DNA of 64,000 bases, taken from contig JAYGXS010000001.1 of NCBI GenBank assembly GCA_036362985.1, positions 75,994,773 to 76,058,772 of the forward strand, given 5' to 3'. Source of the stretch: Ligula intestinalis. Taxonomy: Eukaryota > Platyhelminthes > Cestoda > Diphyllobothriidea > Diphyllobothriidae. Made by a program: the position numbers and the translations under genes. The first letter of the stretch is position 1. Every line of letters begins with the position of its first letter. This document shows, piece after piece, positions 48,480-60,033 of the stretch. Below the pieces are notes generated by a model. That model did not search any database. It saw nothing but the letters and a program-made list of their open reading frames with translations, and had not been told where the DNA came from.

Positions 48480-50170
48480 GGTTATTCTTAACCCTGTACC
48501 CTAAACCTAAACCTTACAGTACACAGGAACCAATACCTTAACTTGTAACACAATCATGACCGCAACCCCTTTTCTAACGTGAACCTCTACCCTAAACCAA
48601 ACCCTCTCTGAAACCGAATTTTTTCGGAGGTCGATGCAAATGTAAATACAATAGAGGTAAATCCTGTTTCTGTGTCCTGTTTAGGTGGCAACACAAGTCA
48701 TCCTTGCCGAACGAACTAAGCACTTATAAGATGACGCCTCATTGATGCGTCTTAAACATGCGCCCCATCCATACTGGACCGGCCACTAATAGCTAATGGG
48801 AAAAATATCAATCATAACAGTCACGCATTCCATTTGACTTTAGCTACGAAGGAGGGTTCGTGTGAGTTTAATTTTACACTGATGTGACTAAATAGCTCTC
48901 CCTGTAGGGCGTTAATCCGTCTTTTCTGAATTTAAGTTGCAAAAGTGGGGTGTGCAGACCTCAACTGTGTAGTTACTTAATCTGCCTGCCTGCAGTTTGG
49001 CCTAAAGCACATCTTCTAAAAACATTTTGCAAATATGGCCTTTTCAATGCAGGGGTTTACGCGAGAGGACTAAAACTTAACCGACGGCAATGGCTGATTA
49101 AGCAGCACCTGGTAGGAGTAGACGTTTGATAAAGTCCTCGGGAGATGAAACTTAGGACGAAGAGGACAGCAACAGAACGTAGGCGGGCATACCCCTTTGT
49201 ACTGTCTTTCTTATGACTACACCACGCAGTTGTCACCAGTAATACCACAAAACCCACTTGTGTAGAAAACAGGTTAAGATCACAGCGTGCGTCCACCTGC
49301 CACAAGCAAGTAGAACCAGTAGAAGCATTTTATGGGAGCTCTACGTGTATTTGTCCATGGTGCATCAGTCATGCACGGAATCTACCTAGCTATATCTGTC
49401 CCACACGCGTCATTTTCCCACGACAAATAATATTCCATAAAATTAGATTTGGCCGTGGGCACATTGACTGAATATGCTAAACAGCCCGATTACGTGTGTC
49501 ACACCAAGTACTTGCAAGCGGGACACGTACCATACTTCATCGAGGGGTCTTCGGAAAACATAAAAGACAGAGGTGCTAAAAAAGAACTTTAGGACTGATT
49601 AGCTTAATTCTTATATCGGCTTCTAGGTCACAATAAATGACTCACTTTTTGGCAACGTTGCTTACCACGAATTTTAGCGGGCCAGGGGCGTATCAAGGAA
49701 AGCTTTTCTTTGCATAGTGAAGTAAAAACAGGTGTTTGCAAGTTGCATCGACATTTTATTTAGTAGAATTAACAGTTAACCTCTACCAGACAAGTATATC
49801 CACAGGAATCTGTTCAAAATCCGGGATGTGCTGACTGTCACAAAGGCCTCCAGGATCAGGCCTAGTGACCTAATCTTTGATGACGATTGGACGATTAAAC
49901 CATCGTTGAAGTAGACAGTTACATAAGTCTGAACTTAGTCGCTTCTAGATGCACCCTCTGCGAACTATGGCTTGCAATGCATATGCGCTCTAATGAATCG
50001 AATTCGCGTTTAATGGAGTGTGAATGATAGACGACTGCATGCCGACGGGAGCCCTTGAGGTGACATCGCTACGCGAATTCATAAGTAGATTGAGTAACAA
50101 CAACGTCGAAAAGACACTGTTAAAATTTCTCTCAAATGCTTTTTTTAATCAATAGGCCTTGGAAATGGTT
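48480..50170 (-). repeat. Family C repeat, copy 4 (inverted, most complete)
   Basis: The reverse complement aligns along its length with copy 2 (35385-36900), in part with copy 3 (37050-38230), and at its left end with copy 1 (34741-34930). In family orientation it runs from about 50165 through 'gtcggcatgcagtcgt' (near 50040), 'gtgacagtcagcaca', 'cgggctgtttagcatattca' (near 49480), 'ggcaggcagattaagtaact' (near 48975) and 'caatgaggcgtc', to a GGGTTTAG-rich tract at 48610-48485. An 82-codon frame (49305-49057, minus) begins with a hydrophobic stretch but is not conserved in the other copies. Confidence 0.75.
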
Positions 50171-51650
50171 GCAGAGGCCGAAAAGACGTTTCAAACAGTT
50201 GTGGAACCTGCGGCAGCCATCATCAATGACAGTGCAATAGATTATATCAAGACGAAACGGCAAACAGACAAGACCGGGATTCCGTGGACCAAATTCGTTC
50301 AACGCCAATATGTTTTTGCTGTAACCGTCCCCTTAACAACAAGGTTGACTTGATAAATTATATCGGGTTCCTTGAAAACTCAACACCTCCAGCTCACCTT
50401 CCTCTACAATACGAACCAGCGGCGATGGTTAAACCGCTTCCACCTGACCTCATTGAAACTGCGTGGTATAAGTTCAATTGTCTCCAGTTCAATGGATTTT
50501 CAAGCTGAAAAAGTTTCCATGGCAATATTCTGAAAACTACCTGGTGCGCCTTCGTCTGCTTTCGATAAATTCTGGCAGATCAGGACATTTATATGGGAAC
50601 GGAGTTGAGTAAACAATACCAGTAACTAGAGTCATTGATTAAATTTCGTCTTATAACAGAAACGGGCTGTGCGAATATGGACAAAAGGGTGCAGTAGTGA
50701 AGGTTATGAAGAGTCACTGTTGTGTGGGGAGGGAGGGAGTGCGGAAGGGACTGAAGAGTTGACCTTTGCCAACCTTTGCTCGACCTTTGATCACCGTAAG
50801 CATGGAACCCATACGAGATTCTTCTGTGCGCACAGGACCGGCTTTTGTAACCTGATGGAGGGCGCTAACAGCCGCTGATCAGGTTGCTTGGAGTACCTCG
50901 GGATGAACTCAAGAAACTAACAAAAAGTTCCGTTGGTACCCATAGGATACCGGGAATCGAAACAGTGCTCGGGATGAGGCTGACGTTTATCAGGACGCGC
51001 TATCAGTACTAATTTTGTAAGCTCTCTGCTGTCAGGAGTTATCTAACTTACTGAGGATTAAGTGTCAGATTGCACTGGTGCTTTCTTAATGTGGCCTTTG
51101 TGACACTTTCACTTGTGTAAAATCCAAGAGTGTCAAGCGCAGTCTGGTTATTATAGAGTTGTTATCAGGTCGCGCGTGACATAGGTCGGTTACTTTCAGT
51201 GCTTTGCGAGAAAAAAGTCTTATGCCTCTGAACTCCGTATTGCTTAAAAACAAATTTTAATTGTAAACTTTGTAAGGAAATTGAATTGTTAGCTATAACT
51301 GGTATTATTTTCACCAGAGAAGTCGATTTTCACTTCCGATGAGGTCCACCACAATATGCTCCACAACGTGGTGGTGCAAGGCCAATGACTTGCGCGTGGA
51401 TTAGCTGTAAGAGATAGTACAGTATTTGCAAAAAACCATGCAACTTTCATAAGTTTGATCATTACTTGGATACCAGTGTGAATGCATTTAGGAAAACTTA
51501 GAAATAATAATGAACAACATTGAGTATATTTAAAACTTAAAAGAAATGTAAGAAGTACTCGGTGTTCGTTAAGAAAAATGGAGTGTGGCCGATAATCCCC
51601 AAGTTCCAGAGACGTAAAAATAGCTATAATTTAGAACAATAAATTTAAAT
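50171..51650. other. Stretch without a supported gene
   Basis: Frames at 50159-50353 and 50284-50508 overlap in different frames. The second contains 'PICFCCNRPLNNKVDLINYI', a single CxC-type cluster that is not enough to name a domain. No repeat match was recognised beyond the end of family C copy 4. Confidence 0.35.
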
Positions 51651-51655
51651 ATTTT

Positions 51656-52066
51656 ATGTATCTTAACAGTTTACGCAACCACTTTCTTGATATAAAAGGA
51701 ACTTTTGTTGAGTCAATGTTTTTGTACAGATTACCATTAGTGCATAGCTATTTAGTAACTATCGTGGAATTGAAACCGGCATCATTTTCTTGGTTTTCAG
51801 TGTCTCCATTGAAAAATTGCGCTTTGCTCGACGTTTCCATCAAAACATTTAAAATAAGATATAAAAAGAGCATTTACCAAAAGAAAGTGTTTTTGGATAT
51901 TTGTTCTTACGAAGATGGCCCGGTGGATCATATTTACAAATGCCTCAAAACAGCAAACCACAGTGTCAAGTTTACAGAACGTCCGCAAGATAAGTCGGAT
52001 ATTGTTATTCGTAAGATGAATAAAACGCGTTTCTCTTATATTTTATCGCTTCAAAATGTGCTTTGA
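51656..52066 (+). CDS. Unrecognised open frame, possibly chance
   Basis: One hundred thirty-six codons in an AT-rich setting where stops should be frequent. The second half (about residues 75-136, including 'VFLDICSYEDGPVDHIYKCL' and 'KFTERPQDKSDIVIRK') looks compositionally like a folded protein rather than repeat translation. I know no matching family. No start context, splice boundary or partner exon supports it. It could be an exon with flanking intron or mere chance. Confidence 0.18.
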   Translation: MYLNSLRNHFLDIKGTFVESMFLYRLPLVHSYLVTIVELKPASFSWFSVSPLKNCALLDVSIKTFKIRYKKSIYQKKVFLDICSYEDGPVDHIYKCLKTANHSVKFTERPQDKSDIVIRKMNKTRFSYILSLQNVL

Positions 52067-52069
52067 TTG

Positions 52070-53305
52070 GATATTCGGCTGATGAATTAATGTTTATATT
52101 AATTTTTCCAAGGAAATGTCAAAATTAAATCGTAGACTTTTGAGAATTTCTTCAAGTCACGTAAAGACATCTGATTTAATTTGACTGGAGATGAAATAAC
52201 TTACTTTTCTCTTGATACTGGATTATTTTCCGCATAAGAAAATTAATTATACGATCCATTATAAGTTTGCAAATGCAAAAAACACGCATAAGCGGAACTT
52301 ATAGTTCACAAAATAAGTATATTTCTTCATGACTTTCATTCACTAAGACCTGCTTTAAATTACCTTCGCTGCAACGTATGCAGAAATTTTGCTTAAACGC
52401 GAAGGTCAGCGGTGCGTTTTCTCCAAATAAATGTGCTTCCTTCAACTTGGCTTCACTTAAATCTAAATAGTTGTGGACAATATTTTCCAGCTCTTCTATA
52501 TCTAAATTCCGTAAATATTCCCATGTTTAATCTTAGAAGTCAGTTCAGGGCAAACAATAGTTTTCAGCAACTCGTCATCAGGCCAAACATTTGGAAGGGA
52601 AATGAACGCTGTACATAAAAATTTAAGTTTGAAGATGGAGAAAAAGCAATAACTGTCTAATATGGGCGCTGATTGGGCACTGCGGACTATGTCAGTTTGT
52701 GCATGCAAACCATGCCAGTGTGTTGGTTGAGAGACTGCCGCTAGCTGGTAGAGGCGAAATGCTAGCGCCACCTGGTGTCTTTATAGGCCATGGAAGTGTA
52801 AGAGCATGTGTCAGCGTCTTCTGACAACATAGCACTGCATTTATAGCCTTAAAGCTACTGCTTCAGCTGTTGTGAGCATCCAGTGGCGTAGGTCTTTGGA
52901 AAAGTTAGATGGTATCCGGTAGAAAACCTAAAAGGCTTTGTTGGCATCGACTCGATGATTCGTATCGACAAGGTGTGCGAGGATAGAGCTCGAGATCGAT
53001 TTAGTTTCACCGTTGCCTAACAAGGCTGGTACGTGTTCTATGTCTTCTATACCTCTTTTACTTATTTTGGAGTTCCTCCATACTATAATCAACAGTAATA
53101 AGCAATTTAGCTGTGCCTTTCGTATTAGCCTAGGAAATTCCTTCGTTATGAGAATGCTCCTAATTTTGCCAAAATTAATGGTCATCTCTCTTTATAAACG
53201 TAACGTAAGTGATGATTTTCCAAACTAAAATGCTTTCGTAGAATTAAATCATCTCATCGAATTGAAATAGCATTACCAAATATATGCGTCTACTGTATAC
53301 TTGCG
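52070..53305. other. Non-coding stretch
   Basis: AT-rich DNA with no gene, RNA or shared repeat recognised. Confidence 0.4.
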
Positions 53306-53309
53306 CTGC

Positions 53310-53580
53310 ATCTACCGCACTCTCTCTTCCACCAACCACTATTTCCCGCAGTCAAAACAAATGCAAGAAGAACGGAGGTGGGATTGGGGGCACAAATGTT
53401 TGGTGCGGTGTGAGCCTGCATCTACACGTACCACCACGTTCTCCCCTTTCTATGTTTAGCATTTGTTATGAGTGTACAGTCAGAATCATGCCTGCGTGCC
53501 CTGATCTGCTGGCTCAGCAAATCTGCCACGTGGTGCATTTGGGGACGCATTACGTTCATCTAACTGCTTATTTACACAGG
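53310..53580 (+). repeat. Dispersed repeat family B, copy 3
   Basis: 'catctaccgcactct' is identical to 59308-59322, and 'caagaagaacggaggtggga', 'gagcctgcatc', 'tgctggctc' and 'ctgccacgtggtgca' follow in the same order as counterparts in 59350-59545. Similarity is interrupted by diverged stretches. The 105-codon open frame across it is an effect of the repeat. Confidence 0.55.
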
Positions 53581-53584
53581 TTAC

Positions 53585-56500
53585 ATGGCTGCTTAGTCTA
53601 ATTATTGCTTAAACAGGGATCTGTCAAGACTATGCAGTAAAACCTTCCTAGACTGAGCTAAAAAGGATCAACTCGGAATCACGATGCAATAGTTTGAACA
53701 CACGGATTCATAGAGGGCAATTTCTCACTATAAAGGTTCCTGGGAGTACAAGTAGTTTGAAGGGCTGTCCACAGAGTGTTGTCGTAGTGGTCAGTGAAAA
53801 TAGTTCCCACAAAAGAGGGCACAGTCCAAACCAAGGAGATGGAAGGCTTGTATTAAGTCTCCGTGCAACTGACTATAACCTAAAGGAAACTGGTTTGGGT
53901 TATTTGGGTGGGGTTTATATGGCAAGGTTCCTTCATCCGTGACTAATTTGCTAACCCATCACCAAAACCTTTCGGCTAAGGAATGATTTCGCTGAATCCA
54001 ACATCCCCACAGCTGACTTGCATGTTTAAGATGCGGCTTAAAAAGTTGGCCAAAGGCTTCGTCTAACACTGAAGAAACTCGCTTGATGACACAAAGCATT
54101 TATTTTGCGACTTCAGTTTCCGGTCAATAAGGATCATAAGACTTTCGGATCTTTGCCATCCAAACGCCGAGATTATTTTGTGGTATTGTCTGCTGAAGTG
54201 CCCTTCCGTTTATATAACCTTAGCTTTCAATATATAGTTTGGTATGCTTGTTTAAGATAAATCAGGGGCACCATCAATGAGATTACCTTTTCATTTGGCA
54301 AATATATTCTTAGACATTACATTCAATGGTAGCACTATGGATGATAGGACACACTTGCAAGTCACTTCTTAAACTTATTAATGAAGTCAAGAACGAGATT
54401 TGAGTCTAGCAGCGCACACTGGGAAACCTCAAGCTTTAGCATCGTATGACTCTCATGCTCTACACAGCCAATTTGACAACGACCGCTTGGGATGATATTT
54501 TTTATTTATTTAAGAAGTTTACTTGCCGTATCCCTTACTGACAACATGTCAAGGAGTCACTAGTGGAGAATGCTATCGAAGGCATTCGTAGAGTCATGCA
54601 CGTTGCGTCTCTCATGGAATGCACTTGTCAAGGATTGCATCCTGTAAATTAACTTTGACAAACACAATTTCCCCTTAGGAAAGTCACCCAGTGCGTCTGA
54701 CAAGAGTTTGCGAGTTTCAAAAAAATTATCAATCCATGTTTGCTCACCTTCTTCATGACTTCAGAGCAGCTTGATTTTGGGATAACGAACATGTAGTTAG
54801 CAGTCAATTGGTGTTATATGTGCGGTTTTTCGCTAAGTAAGAATAACTCCTGTATCGAGCAGTGTCTGAAAAATAAACAAATAATGATGTAGATTCTTTT
54901 TGAAAAATTTCAAATAGGAATTCGGTAGGAATCTCAACTGGACTGTGAGATTTATTTTCCTGCAAACGCATTGATTTTTAAAAGTCGGTTTCTCGAGTAA
55001 ACCAGGGCTTTGCATGACTAGTCTTCTCACGTTCTGGTAACTACGTGGAACGAAATCCCTTCCCTCCTGAAAAACAGATAAGAAGAACCGAGAGTTACGC
55101 TCGACAATTTTTTTTCAGTCTGATACCAGTAGACTCCCAGAGAAGCGTCTATTTTGAAAATTCGCCGTAGAGAAATTCGGGATTTCAAACGATTAAGTAG
55201 AGCGAATTTCTCCCCGGTCGCCTGATCGCTAATGTAAACTTGTAGAGAAATGACCTTAACAAAAAAAAAAACAATAACTGAACATACATACAACTTTTAG
55301 AAGAACTGATGGTGGTCAAGTATCTATCCTGATTGTATGGCAGAATTACACTTTTATCCGAGTCCAAATTCAGATAGGTCAACTGAATATAACAATAGGC
55401 TTTAAGTGTGCGTTGACGCATTGGACCAGGGTCAAAATTAAGGATGAAGAAACTTATAGCGCTGGATAAGTCCGAAAATAAGCCTGAAATGAACTCCCCA
55501 ACTTTCATCGTCAGTCAGGCATGTGTATAGGGATTCCATCCCCAACCGTACTACAGATATAGCCTCGTGAAACACTTCAGGAAGGACACTAAATCTTGTG
55601 TTCTAACCCTTACCATAGAATAAAGTCTAAAACAAAACTTTAATCCAAGTGTAGTCCATACTTCAGCGCAAGCCCATCAGTACATTTAGAAGAAGGGGCG
55701 TACGGACTGCTTATGTGCCTTCTGTTAAAATGGGGCATGGGTTGCTTGTGTGACCCCTCTAATCCACCAACGAATATCAACCCTAAAGAAACAAAGCGAA
55801 CAAGTTTAAAGTTTGGATTAAGTTAGGTGTGGATAGATAGGCATTTATTACGATCTAATAGGTTGAGACGACTTCTTCTGTCCTGCTTCATGGAGCTCAC
55901 CTTTCTACATCTATTGACAATGTGTTCAGTCTCAAACTTGGTTGATTAAAGATATCGTACGATGGTAATTGACGCAGTCCCACTTCCGGGGTTACCAAAA
56001 ACGTAGAACAGTGTTTGTCTGGTTGAATAACCAGCCGGAAACCTGGTATTAATGGTAACTGTTGTATACATTTGCAAACAATAGTATAATGCAGACTGCG
56101 AGAAATACATATAGAGCCACCTATTACGGCCACAGCGAAAAATGTCGTGGATCATTTTCAGTAGACTTGATAAGGGTTTCAAACATAACTGAGAAGTCTA
56201 TGCAATTTCGTGCGGTTTGCCACTGTCTTAATTAAAGTCCTTGCTAATTATAATTACTCTTCTTGCATGTGGTAATTATGAGTTCCTTGAACGTCAGTAA
56301 CCAGGAGTCCGTTCACGTGCAAACACCGACGCAATACATCCGTTTTATTGCATCCAGACCCGTTCTGGAGATAACTGGTCCGATTTCGTCGCACTACAGC
56401 TACTTCCTGCTTGCTAGAGTCGTGCTTTGTTAACTAATAGCCTGCAGCCTAACTGAAGTATCGGAGAGGCTCATACTTTGGCCAAGGTTTGCTAGCTTTA
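53585..56500. other. Stretch without a supported gene
   Basis: Three kilobases with no frame over 107 codons and no recognisable domain. A short 'ctaacccttacc' word near 55600 recalls the CCCTAA-like tracts but is too brief to call. Confidence 0.4.
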
Positions 56501-57060
56501 CTGATCTCATGCACAATGCCGTCTGTCTGAAGCCTTTCGTGACTGCTTCGGGCAGTTTTCTTTGATGTCTTGGGCACGCATTCGGGGTTTCCGTTTTTTA
56601 AAAGCCGTGTACTCTTTGGGCCCCAGTACCCGTGTGCGTGCGCGCTTTGAGGTTAAACCCACACATACACACACACACAATGCACTTTTCAGTAGTAATG
56701 CCCGCGCATGCCAAAGTGAGTGAGTGCGTGCGTGCGCGCTCAAGGTTACCGGAACCAAAAGAAGGCGCGGCGCTGCGGACGCGTGTACTGCTAGAAAGAC
56801 CAAAGGTACGCCGCCATAGTGCAAGCCGCCCACGCATGCAACAACTTCAGTGTGCAGCGCGAGCACACACTTGCAGCACGCATGCAGCAGGCTTTGCAAA
56901 GCAAGCCACCTGTGCTGCGTGTACGCACCCCGGGGTGTGTGTTTTTGTAGTACAGCCAGCACCCGTTATGTGTCCTGATATGGCCTTTTGCCGCCGCGTC
57001 GGGGTGCAGAGACTGAAAAACTCACAAGGTAGGTCTCGCTCTCTCTAAGTCTTTTTTTTT
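56500..57060. other. CpG-rich island with (CA)n and CGTG runs, polypyrimidine end
   Basis: GC- and CpG-rich compared with its flanks. It contains a (CA)n run at 56660-56680, CGTG/CGCG alternations at 56630-56645 and 56720-56740, and ends in a CTCTCT-T9 tract at 57036-57060. Frames on both strands are open (56507-56962 minus, 56632-57048 plus) and Ala/Arg/Cys/His-rich, as in the island at 20.64-22.1 kb. I treat them as non-coding. Confidence 0.5.
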
Positions 57061-57064
57061 AAAG

Positions 57065-59285
57065 TATCGTTTTGTCGGCGTAGGCCTCTTTGGCCACAAG
57101 CATCCGAATACTGAGGGTTTGATGGATGTCTGTCTCGTCGCCCCAAAACGATCGACCTCCGACATCAAACCGTGAAGGTTTTGGTGGCGTTGTCGGAGCT
57201 TAGAACAAGCTGATCTTGCAAGCTCTGCACATTGACACGGCTGGTGTTTTAAATAAGGGTAAAAATTCTGGGTGAACCACTCTAACTGACAAACGTAGAC
57301 TTTAAAAACAATTATTTTGGGTAATAGAACGTGAACCCTACTATGATGGGAGTCTTCCTTTGATAAGTACTGGTCAAACATCAGAATTGGATTAAAATTA
57401 TGTCGTCTATGTTGCGAAAATTAAATCCAAAATAACTAAGAGCCCTTAGGCAACAAATAACTCTTCAAGATGGCGTAGAATTACCACAAAGTTGTCTTCA
57501 TCTCTTTTCCAAACACGCGCTCTTGAAGTTAATGCCTTGGAAAGCAGCTATTTTTCTTTCAAGTCAAGACCTCTCAATTTGCTGGGTGTGCACACCTATA
57601 TTCCGATCAACATAATTTCATTGATGATTAATATTTTTGTGATCATATCCAGCTTGATTTAGTCGCTGAAATTCGTCAGAATGTACTGTTGAACCTGATT
57701 CGCCTTCCAGTTCGCGTTCAAGGATGGAAATCAACGTCGCTGTAACACGCTTGTGTATGTAAGACTACCTAAATTCTGTACCTTAATCGAATCCAGGGAC
57801 CCGTGAACCACTGATGTGCACGCTTATGTCTCGGTCATTCTGTACTGAATTGGCATAAGTTGCTACGGCAGGTTCATCTCTACATACAAGGTACCCATTG
57901 ATTTCATTAACGGGGCCCTGTAACTCTGGCCTAGTTAATTTGTATGGGCTTCTCCAGTGTTCCATTCAGCTTTTCTCCACTAGCGACGGATATAATTTCA
58001 AAGGAAACTTCCCGACCTTAAGTGTTCTTGCCTACCACACTATTTTGGCATCTACCAGTAAGTAGTACTCAACTATTTAAGTTTGTCTCCAGAATGAGCA
58101 CATGTTAATGAAAGTTCTGCGTTAAGTAATGCCTTAGTCCCTCGCCAGCTATTTGGCAAGTGCTCCCAGAATAACATTAACGGAATGTAGAGTTGACCGT
58201 ACGGCCAAGACAGTAAGTGCGATCACTGAAGTCACCGCTTTAGGAAACCTAGCATCATCGCAATGGTCATAGTGTCAATAAACGCCTTTTATCCTGAGGT
58301 TTTAAACCTAACTCATTTGCGCAGGTAGCGAAGGCAGAAGGCAGAAGAGTGTGTGTGTGTTTTTAAACATCTCTCTTGATGCCTCACACACCACTGGTCA
58401 ATGCAGCTGATGAAACTTACGTGTGTCAAGCAGCGAGTTTCGAGCTTGGCTTTTCAAGACAAAGGACATTGAGGCACCGTAATCAACTAAACATGTGGGA
58501 AGGGAAAGGTTATGTAAGCCCTCTTGATTATAAGTGTACAGCCTGATTTGCTTTAGTTTATTATTTAGTAGCTATGGAATATAATTCTCTTTGTGTTAGC
58601 TACTTAATGCACATAACGGCATACACAATGTTGTTTTATTGTGTTTTTGTTGTTGATCATATCCCTTTTGCTCATTGAGATTCGTTGCTATACGTAGGCC
58701 TAGAAGAATTGATTTGAAGAAAATTTACTTATTTTTAGTGTTTTTATGAACACACTGCGCCGCTTGCTTGCGATGAGATCCCACTCTTAAAACTCCCAGT
58801 GCCATCGGTAGGTGTTGCACGATCTTGAGTTTAGTGGTAGCTAAGGGACTTAAAAAACTTACCGTTGCCAAATTGTAACGCCATGCAGTCCTTATCTGAG
58901 CAGCCATGCCTTCGCAAGGGTTCCTAACTCGCACCTGACAAAGCGTCCAAGGTCAAATCTGTGCACTTGATAGTAAGCAGCTGTTATACACGCATTCAAA
59001 ATGACTGAAAAATAAGACTTGCTGTTATGCTGTTTCCCGGCCAAGGTCGGAAACTCGAAGAGAGCAGCTTTGCCTTCCGTTTGGACAATACATACTAATA
59101 ACTGTTTAGAAACCGGCCCGAGGACATGCGCATGGTGACTATGTTTACAAATGGTCAAGGAGCTGCAATGTTGACACATCAAACTCATATTTCATACCAC
59201 CACTAACACCTATACCACCATCACCGACAGTTCGAACGCCAGCTCCGACGAGCTCCACCGTGATGGTAGCAGGGCCGGTGAATTA
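57065..59285. other. Non-coding stretch
   Basis: No gene or RNA supported. A short TG run lies at 58350-58361. Confidence 0.4.
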
Positions 59286-59287
59286 TA

Positions 59288-59660
59288 ATGATAGGCGAAT
59301 TCCACAACATCTACCGCACTCTTTCTAGCCCTCATTCGCATCTGCCCGGGTGTCAAGACAGTCACGAAGACCGGAGGCGGCATCAGGCGCAGGTGGCTAG
59401 CTGGCGAAGCGTAAACCTGCACAGTATCGCCCCCAGTTCCCCCATGTGCGAAATTCGTCATGCCTGTGAAGCCCTAAAAACGCCTGCCGAGAATGTGCTG
59501 GCTCTTGTGTTGGCCCCACGTATCTGTCGCATGGCCCGTATTAGGGGCACGCCGCTAGCACCGAAAGACACCTGCGCCGCCTGTCCTAAGAGCGTCGTCA
59601 AGTTACAGTCCATGCTCGCTCCGGTTGCACAACCCTGTATCACTGCGACGGAGAAATCAC
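59288..59660 (+). repeat. Dispersed repeat family B, copy 4 (most complete)
   Basis: It begins with 'catctaccgcactctttcta', followed by 'ggtgtcaagacag', 'gaagaccggaggcgg', 'gcgcaggtggctag' and 'cgtatctgtcgcatggcc', each with counterparts at 53310-53580, 33939-34290 and partly 15430-15550. A 186-codon frame (59288-59848) crosses it. It is open in this copy only and resembles no protein I know, so I regard it as repeat-derived. Confidence 0.55.
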
Positions 59661-59664
59661 CTGG

Positions 59665-60030
59665 ACGCAGAGGCCACCCGTCTGCAACCAAAACACCATG
59701 CCAAAAAAGCCCCACTACCATCGAAAATTCAAATCACATCTCCACTTGGTCGACAAATGCTAAAATGCGTCAACTGTCTGTATTCCCATCACTACTGGTG
59801 TGTTTATTCCAGCGAAGAATTGATGGACATATTTCATTAATCCTGTGACAATTCGTTGACTTCAAAACTGGTCCATGATCTCACGCGATTTCCATCCATC
59901 CTCAGCGCGTCACATCTGGTCTGACTGAAACCAAGCTATAATAAATCAATCAGAAATTAAAAGCATTAGAAGTAGTTAAGTAAACAGGCTTTGTCATTAA
60001 GAAAAACGTTAAATCCACCATTGAGGAGTA
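59665..60030. other. Spacer before the tandem array
   Basis: No feature supported. Confidence 0.4.
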
Positions 60031-60033
60031 ATG

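Noticed and set aside
49057..49305. An 82-codon minus frame with a hydrophobic start resembling a signal peptide
   Set aside because: It lies within family C copy 4, and the corresponding stretches of copies 2 and 3 do not keep the frame.
55590..55660. A fifth CCCTAA-like tract
   Set aside because: Only one or two words resemble the motif.
56507..57048. Open frames of 138 and 151 codons on opposite strands
   Set aside because: Same situation: CpG-rich, (CA)n-containing DNA with competing frames and no domain.
59288..59848. A 186-codon plus-strand frame
   Set aside because: It lies largely on dispersed repeat family B and is not open in the other copies; no protein family recognised.
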